Source: Sphingomonas sp. NBWT7
Lineage (GTDB): Bacteria; Pseudomonadota; Alphaproteobacteria; Sphingomonadales; Sphingomonadaceae
Assembly: GCF_014217605.1 (NCBI RefSeq)
Contig: NZ_CP043639.1
Location: 1,449,501-1,513,500, forward strand
Length of the DNA stretch: 64,000 nt
Reading direction: 5' to 3'
Shown: piece by piece, positions 46,263 through 54,956 of the stretch
Layout of the letters: every line of letters begins with the position of its first letter
Position numbering within the stretch: position 1 is the first letter of the stretch
Notes under the pieces: generated by a model
Database searches by the model: none
What the model saw: the letters and a program-made list of their open reading frames with translations, nothing else
What the model was told of the DNA's origin: nothing
Translations under genes and position numbers: made by a program

Positions 46263-47608
46263 TTGGCGGCCGCGTCCTTCTTCATCGACGCCGTCACCGC
46301 CGCGACCTGCGTCGGCCCGCCCAGCCGCGCAATCGATTTCAGCGCATACCACAGCTGGAAATCCTCGACGCCCTGCTTCTTGAGCTGGTCGGGCGTCGCG
46401 GCGAAGCGCGGATCTTCCTTGGTATCTTCTTCCAGGATCTTGTCGTCGGCCTTCACCTCGTTGATCAGGTGGCGGCGCAGATCGGCCTCGCGGAACACCG
46501 GGCGCGATTTGTAGTCGGGATCGGACAGCTGCGGCACGGCGATGTCGGGCTCGATCCCGCCCTCCTGCACCGATCGGCCCGATGGCGTGTAGTAGCGCGC
46601 CGTCGTCAGCCGCAGCGCGGTCGTCGGGCCGAGCTGCAGCAGCGTCTGCACCGATCCCTTGCCAAACGTCCGCTCGCCCATCACCAGCCCGCGATGGTGA
46701 TCTTGGATCGCACCCGCGACGATCTCGGAGGCAGACGCGGTACCGCTGTCGGTCAGCACGACGATCGGCAACCCGTGCGCCAGATCCCCCGCCTTGGCGT
46801 AATAGCGCTCGATATCGTTCTTCTCGCGCCCGCGCTGCGAGACGATCTCGCCGTTGTCGAGGAATGCGTCGGACACTTCGATCGCCTGCGTCAGCAACCC
46901 GCCGCCGTTCGAGCGCAGGTCGACGACATAGCCCAGCGGCCGTTTGCCCAGCGCCTTGTCGATCGCCATCAGCGCCGCGCGCGTGTCGGCGCCGGTCGTC
47001 TCAGAGAAGGTATTGATGTTGATGTAGCCGACATCGCCCTTCACTTCCCACTTCACCGGGCGCTGCACGATCACCTCGCGCGTCAGCGCTAGCTCCATCG
47101 GCTTGTCGCGACCGGGGCGGACGACGGTGATGACGAGCTTGCTGCCCGGCTTGCCCCGCATCTGGTTCACCGCCTCGTCGAGCGTGCCGCCGTAGATCAG
47201 CTTGCCGTCGATGTGCGTGATATAGTCGCCCGACTTGATCCCGGCACGCCACGCAGGCGAATCCTCCTGCGGCGCGATTACCTTCACCGCGCCGTCCTCC
47301 ATCGAAACGGTGAGGCCGAGGCCGCCGTAATTGCCTTCGGTCTGGATGCGCAGATTCTCGTAGTCGGACGCGTCGACGTAGCTCGAATGCGGATCGAGCG
47401 CGGCGAGCATGCCGTCGATCGCCCCCTTGATCAGCTGCTCGTCGGTGACCTTGTCGACATAGTCCGCCTTGACGCGGTTATACACGTCCATGAAGCGTTC
47501 CATCTCGCGATAGGTGCCGGCGTCCACCGCCGCCATCGCCCCGGTGCTGATCGGCACGACAGCAATCGTCGCAACGAGCGCAGTGGCGGAAAGGAGAGAA
47601 AGCTTCAT
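46259..47608 (-). CDS. ctpA: S41 family carboxyl-terminal processing peptidase (CtpA)
   Basis: A 449-residue periplasmic protease with a signal peptide (1-27), a PDZ domain (about 95-175, NYGGLGLTVSMEDG and PAWRAGIKSGDYITHIDG) and the S41 core with the catalytic Ser in DSGTASASEIVAGA and Lys in ERTFGKGSVQT. It removes or degrades C-terminal tails of envelope proteins. It is directly downstream of the envC-like gene, a common pair in alphaproteobacteria. Confidence 0.93.
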   Translation of the reverse strand: MKLSLLSATALVATIAVVPISTGAMAAVDAGTYREMERFMDVYNRVKADYVDKVTDEQLIKGAIDGMLAALDPHSSYVDASDYENLRIQTEGNYGGLGLTVSMEDGAVKVIAPQEDSPAWRAGIKSGDYITHIDGKLIYGGTLDEAVNQMRGKPGSKLVITVVRPGRDKPMELALTREVIVQRPVKWEVKGDVGYININTFSETTGADTRAALMAIDKALGKRPLGYVVDLRSNGGGLLTQAIEVSDAFLDNGEIVSQRGREKNDIERYYAKAGDLAHGLPIVVLTDSGTASASEIVAGAIQDHHRGLVMGERTFGKGSVQTLLQLGPTTALRLTTARYYTPSGRSVQEGGIEPDIAVPQLSDPDYKSRPVFREADLRRHLINEVKADDKILEEDTKEDPRFAATPDQLKKQGVEDFQLWYALKSIARLGGPTQVAAVTASMKKDAAAK

Positions 47609-47728
47609 GTCGGGTCGCGTCCTCGCGGGGAACTTCATCGCTCGGGCTTTAGCGCGTTACCCCGCCCGATCAAAGCACGCCGGCAGGTGAACGGCGGCTG
47701 AGCGCAGCGCGCCACTACGGGCAACGCG

Positions 47729-48895
47729 TCAGCCGATCAGCGCCGCGGTATCGACCGGCCGCCCCTGCCGCCGTAGCTCCACCGTCACCCGCGGCGCGTC
47801 GTTCGCGGGCGCGCGGCCGATCGGTTGCCCGGCTCTCACCGCCACGCCGCGCCGCACCGCCGCCTGCCCCAGCCCGGTGACGAGGCTCGACCAGCCAGCG
47901 CCGTGATCGATGATGACGATCGTGCCGAAGCCGCGGAACGGCCGCGCGAAGACGATCCCGCCCGCCGCCGGCGCGCGCACGATCGTGCCCGGCGCGACGG
48001 CGAAGGTGAGCCCCCGCGCCCGCACGCCGTTATCCGAAATCTCGCCGAAGCCGGTGACGAGCCGCCCGCGCACCGGCAGGCGATAGACCGGCGCACGCGG
48101 CTCGGGCGCCTCCGCCGATCGCGGCGGGCCGGCGAGCGGCGCAAGATCGCCGAGCGTCGCCTGCGTCTCGCCGAACGCCGCCATGCGATCGATGATGTCG
48201 CGCGCCTCCTCGCCCAGCGCGATCGCCCGGTCCGATTGCGCCAGTGCCGCGCGGTTAAGCTGCACCGCCGCGCCGGCATGGCGCGCCTGCAACGCCGCCA
48301 GTTCGCGTCGCTCGCCAAGCAGCGCGCGCCAGCTGCTGTCGAGGCTGGCGGCGGCGAGCGCGGCACTCGCCTGCAGCGCGCGCGTCTGCGCCAGATCGAC
48401 GCGCAACGCCGCCGTCTCGCGGCGGATCACCGGCAGCGTGCCACCGAGCACCGCGCGGACGTGAACCAGATCGCTCACCGATCCCGGCTGCACCAGCGCG
48501 AGCGCCGCCGGTCGCCGCGCGAGCGAGGTCAGCGCGGCGACGAGGCGCGCAACGGGTGCCTGCTGCTCTCCCAGCGCCGCGCGTTGCCGCGCGAGCAGCG
48601 TCGCGACGATCGCGACACGCGCGCGCGCCGCCGCCACGTCCGCCTCGGCGCGCTCGATCCGCGCCGCCACCACCGCCTCGTCGGCGCGCGCCTTCGCCGC
48701 GGCGTCGCGCTCGTCGTCGGCGCGACGCTCGAGATCGGTCGCACGCGCCGCGGCGCGCACCGCCTCGCGCTTCGCATCGGTAAGCCGCGTGCGTTCGATC
48801 GCGAGCGGATCGACGCCGAGCACGGACGCGGCGCGCGCGCTGGTCAGCAGCATCGCCGCCACCCCTAGCACCACGATCCTCGCGCCCCGCCCCAT
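47729..48895 (-). CDS. EnvC-like murein hydrolase activator (degenerate M23 domain)
   Basis: A 388-residue secreted protein. Signal peptide, then a long alanine- and arginine-rich coiled coil (about 30-250), then a LytM/M23 fold (about 285-385). The zinc-ligand His/Asp residues of active M23 enzymes appear to be missing (GLTFAVAPG where GxDxxxxxG is expected, DHGAGWSSLVTGL without the YxH motif). That is the EnvC situation: it activates amidases at the septum instead of cutting peptidoglycan. The start at 48895 is 4 nt past the rlmH stop. Confidence 0.88.
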   Translation of the reverse strand: MGRGARIVVLGVAAMLLTSARAASVLGVDPLAIERTRLTDAKREAVRAAARATDLERRADDERDAAAKARADEAVVAARIERAEADVAAARARVAIVATLLARQRAALGEQQAPVARLVAALTSLARRPAALALVQPGSVSDLVHVRAVLGGTLPVIRRETAALRVDLAQTRALQASAALAAASLDSSWRALLGERRELAALQARHAGAAVQLNRAALAQSDRAIALGEEARDIIDRMAAFGETQATLGDLAPLAGPPRSAEAPEPRAPVYRLPVRGRLVTGFGEISDNGVRARGLTFAVAPGTIVRAPAAGGIVFARPFRGFGTIVIIDHGAGWSSLVTGLGQAAVRRGVAVRAGQPIGRAPANDAPRVTVELRRQGRPVDTAALIG

Positions 48896-48899
48896 GGCG

Positions 48900-49322
48900 T
48901 CAGCCTTCGCGGTGATAGGGGTGATTGGCAAGGATCGACGTGGCCCGGAACAATTGCTCGGCGAGCATCGCGCGCGCCAACATGTGCGGCCATGTCGCGC
49001 GGCCGAACGACAGCAACAGGTCAGCGCCATCGCGCTCGGCATCGTCGAAGCCGTCCGCCGCGCCGATCATGAAGCGCGCCTCGCGCACCCCGTCGTCGCG
49101 CCACCGCTCCAGGACGCGCGCGAACTCGATCGAGGACAGCACCTTGCCACTCTCGTCGAGCATCACGCGCCGCGTCTGCGGCATCGCCTCGGTCAGCTTG
49201 CCGCCGCGATCGGGCAATTCGGTGACGCGCGTCGGCCAGCCGATCCGCTTCAGGTAGCGATCGACCAGCTCGGCCTCGGGCGATCGGCCGATCCGCCCGC
49301 GCGCCACGATATGAAGGATCAG
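48900..49322 (-). CDS. rlmH: 23S rRNA pseudouridine-1915 N3-methyltransferase
   Basis: A 140-residue SPOUT-class methyltransferase with the knot segments FMIGAADGFDD and LLLSFGRATWPHMLARAML, ending NHPYHREG. It methylates pseudouridine 1915 in helix 69. Family proteins begin with a beta strand (here LILHIVARG), which lies upstream of the first GTG (49307). The only in-frame codon that includes it, 1 nt after the rsfS stop, is CTG at 49322, so an unusual CTG start is likely. A GTG start would give 135 residues. Confidence 0.88.
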   Translation of the reverse strand: MILHIVARGRIGRSPEAELVDRYLKRIGWPTRVTELPDRGGKLTEAMPQTRRVMLDESGKVLSSIEFARVLERWRDDGVREARFMIGAADGFDDAERDGADLLLSFGRATWPHMLARAMLAEQLFRATSILANHPYHREG

Positions 49323-49323
49323 C

Positions 49324-49716
49324 TCAGGCGTTCCCGGGCGCGGGCGTCGGCGCGTCGCCGAACGACCACATGCGCTCCAGATTGTAGAACGAACGGACCT
49401 CGGGGCGGAACAGGTGGACGATCACGTCACCCGCGTCGATCAGCACCCAGTCCGCCGTCGCCAGCCCCTCGATGCGCGGCGAGCGGCCGGTCTCGGCCTT
49501 GATCTTCTCCGACAGCTTCGACGCCATCGACGCGACCTGCCGCGTCGACCGCCCGCTTGCGATCACCATGTGATCGGCGATCGTCGACTTGCCGGCGAGC
49601 GGGATCGATACGGTTTCGACCGCCTGATCATCGTCGAGGCTGTCGAGCACGAGCTTATGCAGCGCCGCGACGCTCTCGGCATCCGACGAACGATAGGCAT
49701 TGGCGGGAACGGACAA
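49324..49716 (-). CDS. rsfS: Ribosome silencing factor RsfS (DUF143)
   Basis: A 130-residue protein of one RsfS domain (LHKLVLDSLDDDQAVETVSI, DHMVIASGRSTRQVASMA, WVLIDAGDVIVHLF, YNLERMW). It binds ribosomal protein L14 and blocks subunit joining in starvation. TTG at 49716 sits at good distance from AGGAG and 2 nt past the nadD stop. GTG at 49722 overlaps that ribosome-binding site and is less likely. A longer open frame to 49908 overlaps nadD. Confidence 0.92.
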   Translation of the reverse strand: MSVPANAYRSSDAESVAALHKLVLDSLDDDQAVETVSIPLAGKSTIADHMVIASGRSTRQVASMASKLSEKIKAETGRSPRIEGLATADWVLIDAGDVIVHLFRPEVRSFYNLERMWSFGDAPTPAPGNA

Positions 49717-49718
49717 GC

Positions 49719-50339
49719 TCACTCCTGGGTAAGGGATCGAACAGGGGATATGGTGGCGCCGCGGCGCTGATGCCAGCCGGGATCGGCGGCGCGGATCTGC
49801 GTCGCGGAGGTCGGGTCGGGGCGGAACCGTAGCAGCACCAGGGCTGGCACACTCCACGTCGTCCAGGTCTTCGCCTGGCGTGCGGGCCTCTGGAAGCGCC
49901 GCAGCCAACCCATCGCGGGGGCCGCGCGGGCAGCGCCATCATACCCCGGCCGCGCGATCACCGCAATCGGCACCGTGCGCGCGATCCGCCGCCACGCGCG
50001 CCAGCGGTCGAACTGCTGTAGATTGTCCGCGCCCATCACCCAGATGAAGCGGTGCCTGGGATAGCGCCGAACCAGCGCGGCGAGCGTGTCGACGGTGTAG
50101 CGCGTGCCGAGCCGCGCCTCGAGGTCGCTCGGCCGGATCCGCGCCGCCCGCGCCATCCGCCGCGCGGAGGCAAGCCGCGCCGCCAGCGGCGCCATGCCGG
50201 CGGCTGGCTTCAGCGGATTGCCCGGTGAGACGAGCCACCACATTTCGTCGAGCCCCAGCGCGTCGATCGCCGCCAGGCTGATCCCGCGATGCCCCGCATG
50301 CGCCGGATTGAACGATCCGCCAAGCAAGCCGATGCGCAT
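49719..50339 (-). CDS. nadD: Nicotinate-nucleotide adenylyltransferase
   Basis: A 206-residue nucleotidyltransferase. The N-terminal GGSFNPAHAGHRG holds the HxGH-like motif and SATQIRA is the C-terminal ISxTxIR-type motif. It adenylates nicotinate mononucleotide for NAD synthesis. The start at 50339 (MRIGLLGG) is clear. nadD-rsfS-rlmH is a conserved order in many bacteria. Confidence 0.93.
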   Translation of the reverse strand: MRIGLLGGSFNPAHAGHRGISLAAIDALGLDEMWWLVSPGNPLKPAAGMAPLAARLASARRMARAARIRPSDLEARLGTRYTVDTLAALVRRYPRHRFIWVMGADNLQQFDRWRAWRRIARTVPIAVIARPGYDGAARAAPAMGWLRRFQRPARQAKTWTTWSVPALVLLRFRPDPTSATQIRAADPGWHQRRGATISPVRSLTQE

Positions 50340-50380
50340 CGCCCGCCCGCGTGGTCCGCGCACCGGCCGCGTCGGCGTTA

Positions 50381-51754
50381 TCAGAAGCTCTGCTCGGCGT
50401 AGACGCGCGACAGGTCGCCGTTCCACGCGCCGTGATACCGGTCGAGCAGCGTCTGCGCCGGCACCTTCCCCGATCGCACGATGTCGCGCAGCGGATCGAG
50501 GAACCCCGTCTCATTGTCCCCCGAGCGATTGGTACGTGCGCGCGCTGCCAGCCCCGCATTGGCGATGTCGAGCACCTCGCCCGCGATGTCGCGCAGCGTG
50601 CCGCGTCCCGGCACCGGCGCGTCTAGTCCGAGCTTGGGCACCGTGTCGCGCAGCGTCTGTCGCGCCTCGATCGACCAGCCCTTGACGAGGTCCCACGCCG
50701 CATCGAGCGCGCCCTGATCGTACAGCAGCCCAACCCACAGCGCCGGCAGCGCGCAGATCTTGTTCCACGGCCCGCCATCGGCACCGCGCATCTCGAGGAA
50801 GGTCTTCAGGCGCACCTCGGGAAAGGCGGTCGACAGATGATCGGTCCAGTCGTCGAGCGTCGGCTTCTCGCCCGGCAGCACCGACAGTTCGCCCTTCAGG
50901 AAATCGCGGAAGCTCAGGCCCGCGGCGTCGATGTAGCGGCCGTCGCGATAAACGAAGTACATCGGCACATCGAGCATATAGTCGGCGTAGCGCTCGTAGC
51001 CGAAGCCGTCCTCGAACACGAACGGCAGCATGCCCGTGCGCGCCGGATCGGTATCCGACCAGATGTGGCTGCGATAGCTGAGATACCCGTTCGGCTTGCC
51101 TTCGGTGAACGGCGAGTTGGCGAACAGCGCGGTCGCCAGCGGCTGCAGCGCGAGCCCGACGCGGAACTTCTGCGCCATGTCCGCCTCGCTGGCATAATCG
51201 AGGTTCACCTGGATCGTGCAGGTGCGCAGCATCATGTCGAGCCCCATCGTGCCGACGCGCGGCATGTGGCGCAGCATGATCGCATAACGGCCCTTGGGCA
51301 TGATCGGCAGTTCGGCGCGAGTCTTGTCGGGCCACATACCGAGCCCGAGGAAGCCGATTCCCAGCTTCTCGCCCGCCGCCTTCACCTGATCGAGGTGGCG
51401 CCCGGTCTCGGCACACGTCTCGTGTAGATTCTCCAGCGGCGCGCCCGACAGCTCGAACTGGCCGGCCGGCTCGAGGCTGACGGAGCCGTCCGCGCCGCTC
51501 AGCGCGATCAGCTTGCCGCCCTCCTCCACCGGCTTCCAACCATATTGCTGCAGCTCGGTGAGCAGCGCGCGGATGCCGCTCGGCTCGTCCCAGCTCGGCG
51601 CACGATGATCGTCGCGGGCATAGACGAACTTCTCGTGCTCGGTGCCGATCCGCCACCGCTCCTTGGGCTTCTCGCCGCCCGCGAAGCTGGCGATCAGCTG
51701 GTCGCGCGACTCGATGATGGGCGAGTTGCTATCCGAAACGGTTTTTGTGGTCAT
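50381..51754 (-). CDS. gshA: Glutamate-cysteine ligase (plant/alphaproteobacterial type)
   Basis: A 457-residue GCS2-family ligase. The nucleotide/glutamate-binding RIGTEHEKFVY, the acidic LEPAGQFELSGAP and RVGTMGLDMMLRTCTIQVNLDY are characteristic of the alphaproteobacterial/plant group, distinct from E. coli GshA. It makes gamma-glutamylcysteine, the first step to glutathione, which the DsbA-fold isomerase at 31 kb may use. Gap to nadD is 41 nt. Confidence 0.93.
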   Translation of the reverse strand: MTTKTVSDSNSPIIESRDQLIASFAGGEKPKERWRIGTEHEKFVYARDDHRAPSWDEPSGIRALLTELQQYGWKPVEEGGKLIALSGADGSVSLEPAGQFELSGAPLENLHETCAETGRHLDQVKAAGEKLGIGFLGLGMWPDKTRAELPIMPKGRYAIMLRHMPRVGTMGLDMMLRTCTIQVNLDYASEADMAQKFRVGLALQPLATALFANSPFTEGKPNGYLSYRSHIWSDTDPARTGMLPFVFEDGFGYERYADYMLDVPMYFVYRDGRYIDAAGLSFRDFLKGELSVLPGEKPTLDDWTDHLSTAFPEVRLKTFLEMRGADGGPWNKICALPALWVGLLYDQGALDAAWDLVKGWSIEARQTLRDTVPKLGLDAPVPGRGTLRDIAGEVLDIANAGLAARARTNRSGDNETGFLDPLRDIVRSGKVPAQTLLDRYHGAWNGDLSRVYAEQSF

Positions 51755-51798
51755 GCGCGCGGCCTTAATCGGGGAATGTGACCGCCGCTAGAGCCGTC

Positions 51799-52533
51799 TC
51801 ACCAATCGCCCGCCAACGCCATCCACAGGCTGATCGCCGCCGCCGCAGCGGTGTCTGCGCGCAGGATGCGCGGCCCCAGCGCCATCCCCACCGCCTGCGG
51901 CAGCGCGCGGATCGCGTCGCGCTCGCCGTCGTCGAAGCCGCCCTCGGGCCCGATCAGGATCGCCGCCGGCCCCGGCTTCATCACGTCGCGCGCGGGCAGC
52001 CCGCCCAGTTCGTCTGCGAAAAAGAGCGCGCGCTCCGCCGGCCAGTCGCGCAGCAGCGCCGCCAGCTTCACCGGCTCGGCCACCTGCGGCACCGCAGTGC
52101 GCCCGCACTGCTCGGCCGCCTCGATCATGTGCGCGCGCAGCCGATCGGTATTGGGCCGGCCGACGACGGTGCGGTGCGTCACCACCGGCACGAGCCGCGC
52201 GACGCCCAGCTCGCACGCCTTCTCCGCCATCCAGTCGACCCGCCCCTTCTTGAGCGGCGCGGCAACCAGCCACAGGTCGGGCACCGCCTCGCGCGGGGCA
52301 AGCTGCTCGCCGATGTCGATCGTCACGTCGCGCCTGCCCGCGGCGGCAACGATGCCGAGCCACTCGCCCGTCGCGTCGTCGAACAGGCGCACCGGATCGC
52401 CCGCCTTCACGCGCATCACGCCCGCGAGGTAATGCGCCTGCGCGCCCTCGATGCGTAGTGGACCAGTGCCAAGCGGCCGGTCGACGTACAGTCGCGGGGT
52501 GGAGCGCGGCGGCCATGCCGGGGTCGCGATCAT
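51799..52533 (-). CDS. rsmE: 16S rRNA uracil-1498 N3-methyltransferase
   Basis: A 244-residue SPOUT methyltransferase with an N-terminal PUA-like domain (1-75). The trefoil-knot SAM motifs are AILIGPEGGFDDGE and LGPRILRADTAAAAAISLW. It methylates U1498 of 16S rRNA. Its ATG overlaps the stop of a small upstream membrane gene by 4 nt (ATGA). Confidence 0.93.
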   Translation of the reverse strand: MIATPAWPPRSTPRLYVDRPLGTGPLRIEGAQAHYLAGVMRVKAGDPVRLFDDATGEWLGIVAAAGRRDVTIDIGEQLAPREAVPDLWLVAAPLKKGRVDWMAEKACELGVARLVPVVTHRTVVGRPNTDRLRAHMIEAAEQCGRTAVPQVAEPVKLAALLRDWPAERALFFADELGGLPARDVMKPGPAAILIGPEGGFDDGERDAIRALPQAVGMALGPRILRADTAAAAAISLWMALAGDW

Positions 52534-52700
52534 CGCCGTGCCTTTCGTCCGCGCGCGATCAGCCAGCGCGCCGTCATGAACAAGATGAAACCCGCCAGCG
52601 CGACGAGCAGCACTGCCCCCGTCACCGCCCCCGCAACGCGCAGGATCGCGAAGAACAGCGCCTCGACGAAGCGCCCGATGGCGACCGACAGGTGGATCAC
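52530..52700 (-). CDS. Small single-helix membrane protein upstream of rsmE
   Basis: A 56-residue frame from GTG 52700 to TGA 52530. It is strongly hydrophobic (ALFFAILRVAGAVTGAVLL then ALAGFILFMTARWLIA) with a basic C-terminal tail (RGRKARR), so one long or two short membrane segments. Its stop overlaps the rsmE ATG (ATGA). There is no clear ribosome-binding site before the GTG. The family is not recognised. Its place between DUF2147 and rsmE and the exact coupling favour a real gene. Confidence 0.55.
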   Translation of the reverse strand: MIHLSVAIGRFVEALFFAILRVAGAVTGAVLLVALAGFILFMTARWLIARGRKARR

Positions 52701-52739
52701 GCGGCGTCGATTAACCGTCCGGGTGCGGCCGGCGCGCGA

Positions 52740-53147
52740 TCACTTCGCCACCACCCGCCGCCACGTCTGCGACTTGCAGCCGAAGCCGGCGAACAGGCAG
52801 CCGGTGCCGACGATCGTGTCGCGGTTCACCTGTTCGATCGTGCCGTCGAACGTCTGATCAAAATCGGGAACATAGACCTGGCCATACCACAGCCCGTCGT
52901 CGCCACGGCGAAAATCGTGGAACAGCTGCGTCCCGACCAGCCGATCGGTACCGCCGGCCGCCGCATCTGCGCGCGCCTTGGCACTCGCCTGAACCACCGT
53001 GCCGCACAGCCCCTGGCCGCATTTCGCGACGCGGATGCGCACGCTGTCGGCGTTGTTGCGCCACACGCCTTCCCACCCGGCGGCGCGCTGCGCGGTGGCC
53101 GGCGTCGCAGCGATCAGCGCGGCGGCAAGAAGATGTCCCATACGCAT
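52740..53147 (-). CDS. DUF2147 domain-containing secreted protein
   Basis: A 135-residue protein with a signal peptide (GHLLAAALIAATPATAQ) and one DUF2147 domain (WEGVWRNNADSVRIRV, KCGQGLCGTVV, YGQVYVPDFDQTFDGTI), a lipocalin-like beta fold with conserved cysteines. Function unknown. Divergent from ubiA, and first gene of the minus-strand run to 44.7 kb. Confidence 0.88.
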   Translation of the reverse strand: MRMGHLLAAALIAATPATAQRAAGWEGVWRNNADSVRIRVAKCGQGLCGTVVQASAKARADAAAGGTDRLVGTQLFHDFRRGDDGLWYGQVYVPDFDQTFDGTIEQVNRDTIVGTGCLFAGFGCKSQTWRRVVAK

Positions 53148-53288
53148 CGGCGATACTCCAACTCTGCGGTTCGCGGCGCAACCTCATGCCCGCCGCCCGC
53201 CCTTTCAAGCCCCCGGTGCGAAGCTACTATCGCTACCACTCGCCTGTGGCGAAAGCGGGGCAGCGGCGATAGGCAGCAGGGCGTGACC

Positions 53289-54209
53289 ATGAAGCCATCC
53301 CCCGCCCCTGACGTCACCCCCGACAGCGAGCACCGCGGGCTCGTCGCCGCGCTCCCCGCCGGCATCCGCCCGTTCGCACTGCTCGCGCGCTTCGATCGCC
53401 CGATCGGCTGGTGGCTGCTGTTCTGGCCCGGCGCCTGGGCGGTCGCGCTCGCGGGCGGCGCGATCGATCGCTGGCCGCTGATCGCGTGGTTGCTCGCCGG
53501 CAGCATCGCGATGCGCGGCGCGGGCTGCGTCTACAACGACATCGTCGACCGCGATCTCGACGCCAGCGTCGCCCGCACGCGCTCGCGCCCGCTCGCCAGC
53601 GGCGCGGTCTCGCTGCGCGCCGCCTGGATCTGGCTCGGCCTGCTCTGCCTCGCGGGGCTCGCCGTGCTGGTCCAGCTGCGCTTCGACACCGCGATCCTCG
53701 CCGTCGCCAGCCTCGTGCTCGTCGCGGCCTATCCGTTCATGAAGCGCATCACTTGGTGGCCGCAGGCGTGGCTTGGGCTCGTCTTTTCCTGGGCGGCGCT
53801 CGTCGGCTGGCTCGAGGCATGGGGGGCGCTCACCGCGCCGGGCCTGCTGCTCTACGCCGGATCGGTGCTATGGGTTGTCGGCTACGACACGATCTACGCG
53901 CTACAGGATCGCGAGGACGATGCGCTGATCGGCGTGCGCTCCTCCGCATTACGCATGGGCCGCCATGTCCGCGCTGGCACCGCGCTGTGCTATGCCGGCG
54001 CATTGGCGCTTTGGGCGCTCGCCTTCTGGCAGCGCCGCGCCGATCCGCTCGTCCTCCTCGCACTGCTGCCGATCGCGCTCCACCTCCTGTGGCAGGTCGC
54101 GACGCTCCGCCCGGACGACGGCGCGGGCGCCCTCGCCCGCTTCCGCGCCAATCGCTTCGCCGGCCTGCTGATGTTCCTCGCCTGCCTCGTCGTCGGTACC
54201 CCGCTCTGA
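53289..54209 (+). CDS. ubiA: 4-hydroxybenzoate polyprenyltransferase
   Basis: A 306-residue integral membrane prenyltransferase. The first aspartate motif is NDIVDRDLDASVARTRSRP and the second is YALQDREDDALIGVRSSA, both needed for Mg-diphosphate binding. It attaches the polyprenyl tail, probably made by the synthase at 4.9 kb, to 4-hydroxybenzoate. The ATG at 53289 is chosen. A much longer upstream extension of the frame lies over the divergent gene and is not coding. Confidence 0.93.
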   Translation: MKPSPAPDVTPDSEHRGLVAALPAGIRPFALLARFDRPIGWWLLFWPGAWAVALAGGAIDRWPLIAWLLAGSIAMRGAGCVYNDIVDRDLDASVARTRSRPLASGAVSLRAAWIWLGLLCLAGLAVLVQLRFDTAILAVASLVLVAAYPFMKRITWWPQAWLGLVFSWAALVGWLEAWGALTAPGLLLYAGSVLWVVGYDTIYALQDREDDALIGVRSSALRMGRHVRAGTALCYAGALALWALAFWQRRADPLVLLALLPIALHLLWQVATLRPDDGAGALARFRANRFAGLLMFLACLVVGTPL

Positions 54210-54299
54210 CGCCGGCGTTTACAGCCCCCACGCCCCATGCATGATGCCGTGATGATCCGCGCAACACGCCTCGCTGCCTCGTCGGTGCAAATCAGCCGC

Positions 54300-54321
54300 C
54301 CGGCCTGACCCGTCAGGCCGG
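54300..54321. terminator. Hairpin downstream of ubiA
   Basis: CCGGCCTGA (54300 region) pairs with TCAGGCCGG (ends 54321) around CCCG, a perfect stem of about 9 bp about 90 nt past ubiA. No T-tract; it could end ubiA transcription with Rho or be a repeat. The remaining 192-nt gap between ubiA and the kinase remnant shows nothing else. Confidence 0.5.
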
Positions 54322-54401
54322 CGCCCGCTCGCCCACCTCGCCAGCACCGCACGGCCGTTCGGCGGTCCCCCGAGGATCATCTTGTGGCTTCACCCTCACC
54401 C

Positions 54402-54874
54402 ATGCTGCACCTCGTGTGCGGCAAGATCGCCGCCGGCAAATCGACGCTCCCTCACAGATCGCGCGCGCACGGCACACCAACCTCGTTGCCGAAGACCACT
54501 GGCTAGCCAACCTCTACCCAGGCGAGCAGTCGACGCTCGCCGACTACGTTCACAACGCCGCTCGGCTGCGCGCCGCGATCGGCCCGCATCTCGTCGATCT
54601 CTTGCGGACAGGCGTATCGGCAGTGCTCGACTTTCCTGCCATCACGGCTGCCAGCCGCGCCTGGATGCGTGCACTCGCCGAGCAGGCCGGATGCGCGCAC
54701 CAACTCCTCTATCTCGACGTGCCCGACGCGATCTGCCTCGAGCGGCTGCACCGCCGCAACCGCGCGAGCCCGCATCAATTGGCCGTTAGCGAGGCCGATT
54801 TCGCACTTTTCGCCGCGCGCTTCGTCGCGCCGAGCGCCGATAAAGGGCTCGATATCGTTGTCCACCGCACATAA
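54402..54874 (+). pseudogene. Frameshifted P-loop kinase (AAA-type ATP-binding protein)
   Basis: The ATG at 54402 begins MLHLVCGKIAAGKSTL, a complete Walker A loop, but that frame ends soon after. The frame with TCA at 54452 continues SQIARARHTNLVAEDHWLAN and then about 125 residues of a normal small kinase (LDFPAITAASRAWMRAL, YLDVPDAICLERL) to TAA 54872-54874. One missing base between CTC (54447-54449) and TCA (54452) explains the break. The intact product would be about 157 residues, like the small P-loop zeta-toxin/AAA kinases. Either a fresh mutation or a sequencing error. Confidence 0.75.
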
Positions 54875-54956
54875 CCTAACCGCAGGAACGCGCTGCACGC
54901 CACATGCGTCGCCACGCCACCTAGCAACCGGCCTGCCGCCGTCCTAAGTCGCGACC

